Origin: a bacterium F11
Lineage (GTDB): Bacteria; Elusimicrobiota; Elusimicrobia; F11
Assembly: GCA_002176905.1 (NCBI GenBank)
Contig: MSYE01000055.1
Span: forward strand, 1-46,509
Reading direction: 5' to 3'
Length of the DNA stretch: 46,509 nt
Below are positions 10,233 through 16,433 of the stretch, in pieces. A program made the translations under genes and the position numbers. Below the pieces are notes generated by a model. It had not been told where the DNA came from and made no database searches. It worked only from the letters and a program-made list of their open reading frames with translations. The stretch's first letter is position 1; each line of letters starts with the position of its first letter.

Positions 10233-10330
10233 GGTACTTGGTACTAGGTGCTCGAAAAGTCGGTACTCGGTACTTGGTGCTCGCAACGGCCGTTCGAGTA
10301 CCTAGCACCGAGTACCGAGTACCGAGTACC
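10233..10330 (+). repeat. Palindromic heptamer element R2 (with extra arm)
   Basis: A left satellite arm (GGTACTT GGTACTA GGTGCTC) is followed by the spacer gaaaagtc. The main element then has three heptamers, the core GCAACGGCCGTTC with the perfect palindrome AACGGCCGTT, and five right-arm heptamers (GAGTACC, TAGCACC, then three GAGTACC). A TAA lies 4 nt upstream (10226-10228) although no intact gene ends there; this may be the relic of a lost unit. It separates the divergent four-helix-bundle and coiled-coil genes. Confidence 0.9.
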
Positions 10331-10334
10331 GCAT

Positions 10335-10363
10335 TTGACACCCCCACCCCATTTTGATTAGAT
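10335..10363 (+). promoter_or_regulatory. Sigma70-like promoter of the coiled-coil unit
   Basis: A consensus -35 TTGACA (10335-10340), a 17-nt spacer and a weak -10 TTAGAT (10358-10363). The -35 begins only 4 nt after element R2, so the unit carries its promoter directly behind the repeat. The gene starts at 10423. Confidence 0.6.
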
Positions 10364-10422
10364 GCTCCTCACCCCTCAACACGAGGAGGTTCCCCGCCTC
10401 CAACACCATGGAGGAAACACCA

Positions 10423-10803
10423 ATGAAAAAAACAACCAAACAACCCAACTACGTCACAGAAGCCGTTTTTCTAAAAACCGTAGAGAAACTGCCTACCAAA
10501 GACGACCTTAAAGGCTTCGCCACCAAAGATGACCTTAAGAACTTCGCCACCAAAGATGATTTGAAAAATACCAGCACCAGGCTGGCCCTGGCTATTCAAA
10601 AGAACTCCGCGGACATCGCCGAAATAAAAGAAACAATGGCCACGAAAGATGATGTGCGGATCATCCTTAACCGTATTGATCATTTCACGAAGAAAGTGGA
10701 TGTGTTTGATAAGAAAGTTTTGGTGCACGATTACCGACTCAATGAATTGGAATCCAAAGTCGGATACCACGACAAGCGGTTAACGTTCTTAGAAACAAAG
10801 TAA
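10423..10803 (+). CDS. Coiled-coil protein with tandem TKDDLK repeats
   Basis: A 126-aa hydrophilic protein, predicted mostly coiled coil. Near the N-terminus are three tandem nonapeptides of type TKDDLK(G/N)FA, and a related ATKDDV follows later. The C-terminal half (about 75-126) has DHFTKKVDVFDKKVLVHDYR periodicity typical of long helices. I chose the ATG at 10423 because GGAGG lies 8 nt upstream. Upstream in-frame ATGs at 10408 and 10354 lack well-placed ribosome sites. Similar short ATKDDL coiled-coil proteins are scattered in bacterial genomes without known function. It lies alone between R2 and R3, and its stop is 6 nt before R3. A structural or antitoxin-like partner role would be guesswork. 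Confidence 0.8.
   Translation: MKKTTKQPNYVTEAVFLKTVEKLPTKDDLKGFATKDDLKNFATKDDLKNTSTRLALAIQKNSADIAEIKETMATKDDVRIILNRIDHFTKKVDVFDKKVLVHDYRLNELESKVGYHDKRLTFLETK
10495..10575 (+). repeat. Three tandem 27-bp coding repeats
   Basis: Units at 10495-10521, 10522-10548 and 10549-10575 each start ACCAAAGAYGA and encode the TKDDLK nonapeptides of the coiled-coil gene. The first two differ at few positions and the third has diverged at its end. The copy number could vary by slippage or recombination. Confidence 0.85.
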
Positions 10804-10809
10804 AAAGCC

Positions 10810-10906
10810 GGTACTCGGTGCTCGGTACTTGGTGCTCGGTACTTGGTGCTCGGTACTTGGTGCTCGCAACGGCCTTTCGAGTACCTAGCACCGAGCACCC
10901 AGTACC
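10810..10906 (+). repeat. Palindromic heptamer element R3 (expanded left arm)
   Basis: The left arm has eight heptamers, mostly GGTACTT alternating with GGTGCTC. The core is GCAACGGCCTTTC and the right arm has four heptamers (GAGTACC, TAGCACC, GAGCACC, CAGTACC). It starts 6 nt after the stop of the coiled-coil gene. The longer left arm suggests expansion by slippage in whole 7-nt units. Confidence 0.9.
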
Positions 10907-10930
10907 AGTCGTTTTTACTTAACAAATAAC

Positions 10931-10959
10931 TAAACAATTACTTAACAATTCACTATTAT
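10931..10959 (+). promoter_or_regulatory. Sigma70-like promoter of the Fic unit
   Basis: TAAACA (10931-10936), a 17-nt spacer and TATTAT (10954-10959, five of six consensus bases). It lies 24 nt after R3. The ATG at 10967 is only 7 nt beyond the -10, and no Shine-Dalgarno is visible, so the mRNA may be leaderless or nearly so. Confidence 0.55.
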
Positions 10960-10966
10960 CAAGACG

Positions 10967-11995
10967 ATGCTCATGAATCTCCGCTATGAACCAAAATTTA
11001 GTCGATCTGCGCGCGTGGTCCAACACTTGGCCAAAGCCTCTGAATTAGGGGCCTGGATCCGGCAGCAGACCGTTGATGTATCCTGGATCCCAAAAATCCA
11101 ACGAGACGCCCTGGTTCGCCTGGCTCACCACTCAACGCGAATAGAAGGAAATCCATTAACATTGCCGGAAGTTGAAGCCTTGGCTGCGGGAAAAGATATC
11201 CCTGTTGAGGAACAATCCAAGCGCGAGATATTAAATGCCTTTTCAGGTTTTCGGTGGATATGGAAATCAGGCCCCCGGAAAGTTCAAGAAAAGAGCCTCC
11301 TTCATCTCCATCAGATTCTAACAACCGGACTTCTCCCCCAAAATGAAGTTGGAACATACAAAACCAAGCAGAACGCTGTTTTTAGCAAAGGTAAGATTAT
11401 TTATAAACCGCCTCCACCTGAAGCAGTAGGAATTTTGACACGAAGTTTGCTTACGTGGATCAATTCAAAACAGGCCGAAGGAGAACATCCTATTATTGTT
11501 GGTTCCATTGCTCATCACCGCTTGGTTTCAATCCATCCCTTTATGGATGGAAATGGCCGCATCTCTCGTGCCTTGGAATCGTGGATTTTTTATCGGCGGG
11601 GATTCGATACAAATCATATTTTTGCGATTGATGAATTTTTCGATCAAGACCGGCCACGATACTATAAAGAAATTCAAGATGCTCGCGATAAAGGAAATGA
11701 TTTAACGTCATGGATCGAGTATGTTGGAGAAGGGATTGTTGAAACGCTCAAGAAGACACAAATTAAGATTCAGCGTCTTCGACATAAAAAGCCGGATCAA
11801 AAATTAAAGTTGAATCGAAAACAGGAACGCGTCCTCGAGATTTTGGCAGAAACGCCACGGTTTGGAGGAAGGGAACTGGCAAACGCATTAGGTTTAACCC
11901 GCGCCGGTTTGAGCTTCATTTTGAAACCCCTTCTCAAGGCCGGCCTGATTGTGAAAGAAGGATCGACGAAAACGGCACAGTATAAGCTCGGGTAA
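10967..11995 (+). CDS. Fic family protein with N-terminal inhibitory motif and C-terminal winged helix
   Basis: A 342-aa protein. The Fic core motif HPFMDGNGRISR (residues 190-201) contains catalytic His190 and the phosphate-binding loop, so AMP transfer (or another NMP/phosphate transfer) to a protein hydroxyl is expected. The N-terminal inhibitory motif SxxxEG (Ser56 to Gly61, STRIEG) is intact, placing it with Fic proteins autoinhibited by an N-terminal helix. The C-terminal 70 residues (about 272-342) look like a winged-helix DNA-binding domain, the usual architecture of stand-alone Fic-wHTH proteins. The start may be 10967 or the ATG at 10973; neither has a clear ribosome site. It is the sole gene between R3 and R4. 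The target protein is unknown. Confidence 0.92.
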   Translation: MLMNLRYEPKFSRSARVVQHLAKASELGAWIRQQTVDVSWIPKIQRDALVRLAHHSTRIEGNPLTLPEVEALAAGKDIPVEEQSKREILNAFSGFRWIWKSGPRKVQEKSLLHLHQILTTGLLPQNEVGTYKTKQNAVFSKGKIIYKPPPPEAVGILTRSLLTWINSKQAEGEHPIIVGSIAHHRLVSIHPFMDGNGRISRALESWIFYRRGFDTNHIFAIDEFFDQDRPRYYKEIQDARDKGNDLTSWIEYVGEGIVETLKKTQIKIQRLRHKKPDQKLKLNRKQERVLEILAETPRFGGRELANALGLTRAGLSFILKPLLKAGLIVKEGSTKTAQYKLG

Positions 11996-12000
11996 ATACC

Positions 12001-12069
12001 GGTACTCGGTACTTGGTGCTAGATGCTCGCAACGGCCGTTCGAGCACCTAGTACCAAGTACCGAGCACC
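12001..12069 (+). repeat. Palindromic heptamer element R4
   Basis: Four left heptamers (GGTACTC, GGTACTT, GGTGCTA, GATGCTC), the core GCAACGGCCGTTC and four right heptamers (GAGCACC, TAGTACC, AAGTACC, GAGCACC). It starts 5 nt after the Fic stop codon. The core is identical to that of R2. Confidence 0.9.
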
Positions 12070-12075
12070 GATATA

Positions 12076-12104
12076 TTGACCAATCCCGCATTAAACGCTA
12101 CATT
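12076..12104 (+). promoter_or_regulatory. Sigma70-like promoter of the nucleotidyltransferase unit
   Basis: TTGACC (12076-12081), a 17-nt spacer and TACATT (12099-12104). The -35 starts 6 nt after R4. The ATG at 12111 is 6 nt past the -10, so translation is probably leaderless. Confidence 0.6.
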
Positions 12105-12110
12105 TTGACC

Positions 12111-12602
12111 ATGTACTACGAGCTTGTCTTTAGATCTCTGGTTAAAAACAAAGTGAAATTCATTGTGGCGGGAGGGATGGCATTGAACTTGCACGGGATT
12201 CCTCGCTTTACGAAAGATCTGGATCTTCTCATAGATGAGTCGAAAGAAAATTTATCCCGCCTCCTCAAAACAATTAAGATGTTGGGATATAAACCCAAAG
12301 TGCCCATGAAAACAGAAGAGTTTTTAAATCCCACCAATTGGCCCATTTGGAAAAAAGAAAAGGGCATGTTGGCGTTAAATTTATTCAATCCAAAAAAACC
12401 TTTTGAAGAAATTGATCTCTTGGTTTATAGCCCTATCACTTTTCAAAAGGCCAGAAAAAGTAAAAAGAGAATCCGCCACAAAACGCTGCCGATCGATCTT
12501 GTTTCGCTCAAGGATCTGATAAAAATGAAAAAGATATCGGGACGTGAACAAGATGTGGCCGACATCCAATCGATTAAGAAATTAAAAAGGGTACTTGGGT
12601 AA
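12111..12602 (+). CDS. Small nucleotidyltransferase (AbiEii/MNT-like), probable toxin-antitoxin component
   Basis: A 163-aa protein of the DNA polymerase beta-like nucleotidyltransferase superfamily. The N-terminus has the typical VAGGMALNLHG helix, then FTKDLDLLID with metal-binding Asp36 and Asp38. The middle covers an EIDLLVYSP strand (third acidic residue candidate), and the C-terminus is a KDLIKMKKISGREQDVADI helix as in DUF6036/AbiEii-like enzymes. Such enzymes act in toxin-antitoxin or abortive-infection pairs by nucleotidylating RNA or proteins. I use ATG 12111 rather than the in-frame TTG at 12105, which overlaps the promoter. A 57-aa gene follows after 2 nt. The unit lies between R4 and R5. 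Confidence 0.85.
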   Translation: MYYELVFRSLVKNKVKFIVAGGMALNLHGIPRFTKDLDLLIDESKENLSRLLKTIKMLGYKPKVPMKTEEFLNPTNWPIWKKEKGMLALNLFNPKKPFEEIDLLVYSPITFQKARKSKKRIRHKTLPIDLVSLKDLIKMKKISGREQDVADIQSIKKLKRVLG

Positions 12603-12604
12603 AA

Positions 12605-12778
12605 ATGAAGAAGAAAGGATTTCGATCGATTCCCACCACCCAGCAAATTAAAGATTACCTCAAACTCTCCATCCGCCAACGACTGGAATGGCTAGAAGAA
12701 GCCAATCGCTTCTCTCACAAGGCAATCAAAGGGAAACGAAAGGTTATTTGGGAGGCGTTTCGGAAAGGAGAGATCTAA
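12605..12778 (+). CDS. 57-aa partner of the nucleotidyltransferase
   Basis: A short basic, helical protein (57 aa) starting 2 nt after the nucleotidyltransferase stop, so almost certainly co-transcribed and translationally coupled. The central segment KDYLKLSIRQRLEWLEEANRF resembles small proteins commonly encoded next to AbiEii-like nucleotidyltransferases in metagenome-derived genomes. It may be an antitoxin or substrate partner; that role is inferred from position. Its stop lies 4 nt before R5. It has no membrane segment or cysteine. Confidence 0.7.
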   Translation: MKKKGFRSIPTTQQIKDYLKLSIRQRLEWLEEANRFSHKAIKGKRKVIWEAFRKGEI

Positions 12779-12782
12779 AACC

Positions 12783-12873
12783 GGTGCTCGGTACTCGGTG
12801 CTAGGTACTCGAACGGCCGTTGCGAGTACCTAGCACCGAGTACCAAGTACCAGCCTTTCGAGCACCGAGTACC
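12783..12873 (-). repeat. Palindromic heptamer element R5 (with extra arm)
   Basis: Read on the minus strand from the PorV stop: TAA, ctgc, two heptamers, the spacer gaaaggct, four heptamers ending GGTACTC, the core GCAACGGCCGTTC, then GAGTACC, TAGCACC, GAGTACC, GAGCACC. This has the same composite plan as R2, including the satellite arm and an 8-nt spacer. It lies 4 nt from the stop of the 57-aa gene on one side and 4 nt from the PorV stop on the other, so it could serve as a shared 3' hairpin for both convergent transcripts. Confidence 0.9.
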
Positions 12874-12877
12874 GCAG

Positions 12878-13864
12878 TTAGAATTTAGCCGACAGATTCA
12901 CCCGCTGTACATCCCCCAGCTCGTCGAACGGTGTGAACGAATAATCCACGTTGAACCGCGAAAAGGCCAGGCCGATGCCGCCGCCAAGGCCTTTTAGTTG
13001 GGTGCTGGGATCAGCGGAACTTCCCAGTTGGGACACTTGACCGGCCAGGTTGGCCATGTAACCGCCCCGCACACTGATAAAAGACATCACGGAATATTCA
13101 GCGCCAAGACTGGTGGTGGTGATGTTGTCATGGGGTTGATGTTTGAGGTCCATTGTTAAACCCAATCCAAACGGAATGGCATACGCCAAGCCAGCGGAAA
13201 GAGTTAACGGGAGAGGGTAGCGTTTCTGGTCAAACTTGACACCGGGACCCATGTTTTGGACGGCCCATCCCATGTTCAAACGGGATATAGGTGTTCCATG
13301 GATAATTCCCAGGTCAAGGGCCACGGTTTCAGCGGATTCGTCCGCCAACCGGCTTTGGATGGCTTTGACGTTTCCTCCCATATGAATCGATTGGGAAAAC
13401 AAAGAAACCGTGCGTCCGTACGCCACGTTGACGGAAAGATCACTGGCTTCAAAGGATCCGGTTTTCTGACGGTGAATGTCCCGACCTTCCAGTTCGCCTT
13501 GAGAAAGATAGGACACACCCAAACCAAAGGTGCCCCATTTTGATGGGAGGGCCAAACCCACCACATCAAAATTCACATCCTCAAAGGAATCGGTGTGAAA
13601 GAGACCCACTTCTCGGCTGGACACCGTCGGCAATCCGCCGGGATTCCAGAACATGCCACTCACATCATTGGCCAATGCGGTATAAGCAGACCCCAGGCCA
13701 ACGCCTCGGGCCCCAACGGGAATCTTCAAGAAGGCCAAGCCAGTCTTGTGTCCCGCCAGAAGGAGTTGGGAACCCAATACGAGGGTGACGATGGCCAACC
13801 CAAAACTCCTCACTTTTTGTTGGAAACGAATACGGTGTTCCTTGTTATAGGTTGTGGTATTCAT
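12878..13864 (-). CDS. PorV/PorQ family outer-membrane beta-barrel protein
   Basis: A 328-aa exported protein. The signal segment is at about residues 20-37 (LAIVTLVLGSQLLLAG). The family hallmark follows (FLKIPVGARGVGLGSAYTALANDVSGMFWNPGGL). The remainder is alternating amphipathic strands ending in a terminal Phe, as in outer-membrane barrels. In Bacteroidota, PorV is the shuttle that carries substrates of the type IX secretion system to the attachment complex. Here the gene starts 9 nt after the stop of a subtilase that ends in a sorting-type domain, so the two are very probably one operon and may be a secretion pair. That functional link is inferred; the family also occurs in lineages without a proven type IX system. 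Confidence 0.85.
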   Translation of the reverse strand: MNTTTYNKEHRIRFQQKVRSFGLAIVTLVLGSQLLLAGHKTGLAFLKIPVGARGVGLGSAYTALANDVSGMFWNPGGLPTVSSREVGLFHTDSFEDVNFDVVGLALPSKWGTFGLGVSYLSQGELEGRDIHRQKTGSFEASDLSVNVAYGRTVSLFSQSIHMGGNVKAIQSRLADESAETVALDLGIIHGTPISRLNMGWAVQNMGPGVKFDQKRYPLPLTLSAGLAYAIPFGLGLTMDLKHQPHDNITTTSLGAEYSVMSFISVRGGYMANLAGQVSQLGSSADPSTQLKGLGGGIGLAFSRFNVDYSFTPFDELGDVQRVNLSAKF

Positions 13865-13873
13865 GATCGCCTC

Positions 13874-16198
13874 TTAGGGAATTACCGTTAGATTGGCGGA
13901 TTCTTTAAGGACCCCGCCGTTGTTATCTTGCGCCTCAATGATAAAGCGATAAACGCCCGGAGGAATATCTCCGGTCCAGCTGTACTCGTAGGCATACTGT
14001 GGACCTTGCCCATCGTCCACAATCTTGGGTGGATCCGTCAAACTGGCCTCATGGACCAGCTCTCCGGAAACGTCATACACCTTGATGTCGAGCTGACTGG
14101 CCAATCCGGACTCAACATGAATAATGGGTTTTTGTCCTGCCTTGGCCGGGCTGGGATAGGCATAAACATCTCCGAGCTGGAAAGTCGGATCAGCCTGAGG
14201 ACCAGATGCAGCGCCCATTTTTATAGACACGGTACCAAAATCACTTGTTTCGTGATTTTGATTGGGGTCATAAACGTAAAACTCTTTTTCAACGTTCGTA
14301 ATGGTTAAGGAAATGATATCTCCTTTTTTGGCTTTGTTTCGAAACTGGCTTAACGTGGCCAATCCATCAATATTGGTGGTTCTGGTTTGGGAATAAATGA
14401 GTTCCCCATTTTTGAACCATTCCCCTGATACATCCGCCCCCGAAACAGGGGATTCGGTGTCATCATAAATAACAACCTCACCCGTTGGGAAAATATACTG
14501 CCCCGTTTTCCGAAACGAGATATCTATGCTTTCAACATGCATGGAAATGGCCGTTGGTTCAGAAAGATAATCGATGGAAATGGTATCCGATGAAGAAAGC
14601 GCTCTTGTATCGGTAACGGTGACACCAATTTGGATTGTTCCTGTTGCAAGAGGAACAAGGTCCAAAATGGATTCATATATTCCCGCGCTGGCGGTTTCGG
14701 TCCAGGTAAGGGGTGATGTACTTCCATTTATTTGGGTGACAAAATTGGAAGTCGGGAGGCCGGAGACACCATTGGTGTATTCATCCCGCACATCCGAAGT
14801 TAAGACCGCCGCACTCGCCAATCCAACATGGTAGAGATCCTCATCCGAACTTAATGTGACCACAAGCGCAGGATCTGGTGGAGTAAAAGAAACACGGGAG
14901 GCGCGATCGGCATTCACCACCGGTTCAGGATAGCCATCGTCATCGCCTCTAAAGGCTTCCGAACAAACACTGGTTCCTCGCTCGGAACCATCGGCACATT
15001 CTCCTGTCTCAATCAAAGCCTGTCGGACTTGAGCGGGCGTGATGCCGGGATTAACCGCAATCATCAACGCCGCTGCCGCCGCAACATGAGGAGCGGCCAT
15101 ACTGGTTCCACTATTGGTAATAGGGAATCCAAATATCGACCGGGATAAGGATAGGATTTCCCATCCCGGAGCCATAATATCCACATCCTCTCCAAAGTTG
15201 GAAAATTTCACCAGCGAATCATCAAACACTTTTCCCATTCCAGGAACAGTTTGTGAACCCGCCAATCCTCCTGGAAGACCATCAAAATCCGCCAAGGCAG
15301 AAACGGTTATAACTTCGTCAAATGAAGCAGGAACGGATGTTCGGGCATCACTATTCTCGTTGCCGGCTGCCACAACGAAGGTTGTCCCTAAGTTGACAGC
15401 ATTGATAATGGCAGCATGCATAGCTTGTATGCCGGGATCTGTTGAGTCATCTGTACACTCCGAACAGTAGGCTGACAAACTCATATTGGCCACATGAATA
15501 AAAGGATGCTGGGATGTATCGGCGACCCAATCGATTCCGGCGATAACATCGCCATTTGAACCGTCGCCATTGGAGTCCAGCACTTTAACCGACCAAATTT
15601 TTGTCTCTGGGGCGGCTCCCACCACAGAAATGTCGTTGTTCAAGGCCGCTATGGTGCCCGCGACATGGGTCCCGTGCCCATCATCGTCGTGACCACCGGT
15701 GGTTGTTGGGGACTCGGTTGTCACCAATGTGATCCCCCCTTCGATATTGGCCGCCAAATCAGGGTGAAGAAGGTCCACTCCTGTGTCAATAACCGCCACC
15801 CGAATACCAAATCCTGTATTGGCTGGAACGCCTGGTTCGGCTTGAACCCGGTCGATTCCTGTTGGCAGGACTTGTTCCACCGCATGAAAAGTTCTGTCCG
15901 ATCCCACGGCTTTAACCCGCGGGTCGTTCTTCACAGCGTTTAATTTGCCCGGTGGAATTAAGGCAGAAAAACCTTTGATGGCCTTTTTAAAAACATGAAT
16001 GGGAGCTATTTGATGGGTTTTTACGATATCTTGAGAAGCAGCTTCTGCGTTGACGCTATCATTAAAAACGATGATGTACTGATTGGGGATCTTTTCGCTT
16101 CTGCGCCCCCGCTTGATTTCTTCGGATTGAGCCAGTGTGCTGGCAAGAAACCCAATAATAAGGAATAACGGCAAATACGTCCAACGAAAGATTTTCAT
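13874..16198 (-). CDS. Exported subtilisin-like serine protease (S8) with I9 propeptide and C-terminal FlgD/type IX-like domain
   Basis: A 774-aa protein. Signal peptide about 1-24; I9-type propeptide about 38-106 (NQYIIVFND); S8 catalytic domain about 125-430. The triad is intact: Asp138 (AVIDTGVD), His175 (DGHGTHVAGT), Ser366 (GTSMAAPHVA), with oxyanion Asn280. Ig-like domains follow (about 455-650). The C-terminal domain (about 680-774) starts GDVYAYPSPAKAG, contains KVYDVSGELV and ends with the GVYRFIIEA strand pattern seen in type A sorting and FlgD-like domains. The gene lies directly upstream of the PorV-like gene with a 9-nt gap. It is probably a cell-surface or secreted protease; the substrate is unknown. 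Confidence 0.93.
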   Translation of the reverse strand: MKIFRWTYLPLFLIIGFLASTLAQSEEIKRGRRSEKIPNQYIIVFNDSVNAEAASQDIVKTHQIAPIHVFKKAIKGFSALIPPGKLNAVKNDPRVKAVGSDRTFHAVEQVLPTGIDRVQAEPGVPANTGFGIRVAVIDTGVDLLHPDLAANIEGGITLVTTESPTTTGGHDDDGHGTHVAGTIAALNNDISVVGAAPETKIWSVKVLDSNGDGSNGDVIAGIDWVADTSQHPFIHVANMSLSAYCSECTDDSTDPGIQAMHAAIINAVNLGTTFVVAAGNENSDARTSVPASFDEVITVSALADFDGLPGGLAGSQTVPGMGKVFDDSLVKFSNFGEDVDIMAPGWEILSLSRSIFGFPITNSGTSMAAPHVAAAAALMIAVNPGITPAQVRQALIETGECADGSERGTSVCSEAFRGDDDGYPEPVVNADRASRVSFTPPDPALVVTLSSDEDLYHVGLASAAVLTSDVRDEYTNGVSGLPTSNFVTQINGSTSPLTWTETASAGIYESILDLVPLATGTIQIGVTVTDTRALSSSDTISIDYLSEPTAISMHVESIDISFRKTGQYIFPTGEVVIYDDTESPVSGADVSGEWFKNGELIYSQTRTTNIDGLATLSQFRNKAKKGDIISLTITNVEKEFYVYDPNQNHETSDFGTVSIKMGAASGPQADPTFQLGDVYAYPSPAKAGQKPIIHVESGLASQLDIKVYDVSGELVHEASLTDPPKIVDDGQGPQYAYEYSWTGDIPPGVYRFIIEAQDNNGGVLKESANLTVIP

Positions 16199-16307
16199 AA
16201 TGCCTCCTCTTGATTTTTCGACAATAAAAGGACTGAAATTATATCATTTCTACCAACGTTTCCATGGATTGACTTCTATTGGCGCCCCCTTTGAGGTGGA
16301 TTCTTAA

Positions 16308-16433
16308 TTAACTCCAGCGTTCAAATCGTTTGCAACATAATTTCCTGGCCATAACAATCACCAACAGGGTCAAAATAAGCCACCAGATATAGATTTGCCG
16401 AAGGGGTTGGAATTTGATGCAGGAAGGATCTAA
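16308..16433 (-). other. In-frame 41-codon extension after the protease TAG stop, encoding a TM-like segment
   Basis: Immediately after the TAG stop of the 1380-aa protease the same frame stays open for 41 codons. It contains a hydrophobic stretch (IYIWWLILTLLVIVMA) followed by a basic tail (RKLCCKRFERWS) and a TAA. It has no good start codon of its own. It could be a read-through membrane anchor, the relic of a neighbouring gene's 3' end, or chance in intergenic DNA. The rest of the 235-bp gap (16199-16433) shows no other feature. Confidence 0.35.

Larger units (their letters stand above)
9752..12873. mobile_element. Candidate repeat-bounded gene-cassette island
   Basis: Five copies of one palindromic heptamer element (R1-R5) alternate with four small unrelated gene units: a four-helix-bundle protein, a coiled-coil protein, Fic, and a nucleotidyltransferase with a 57-aa partner. 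Elements begin 4-6 nt after stop codons, and three units have promoters within about 25 nt after an element. The genes are types common in toxin-antitoxin and other accessory sets. No integrase, transposase or reverse transcriptase is present, so mobility in trans is inference. Alternatives are a BIME-like REP cluster or shared 3' structural/terminator elements. Confidence 0.5.

Noticed and set aside
10354..10422. Longer N-terminus for the coiled-coil protein
   Set aside because: The upstream ATG at 10354 overlaps the promoter -10 region and lacks a ribosome site. The ATG at 10423 has GGAGG 8 nt upstream.
10810..10906. R3 as an ordinary intrinsic terminator
   Set aside because: The hairpin is GC-rich but is not followed by a T-run directly at its base. 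It may still stop or stabilise transcripts, but does not meet the standard definition.
9752..12873. CRISPR array
   Set aside because: The repeats are palindromic heptamer strings separated by whole genes of different length, without regular unique spacers or cas genes.
9752..12873. Classical integron cassette array with attC sites
   Set aside because: No integron integrase and no canonical GTTRRRY-type simple sites at the borders. Units also face both directions. Similar logic, but not the known site type.
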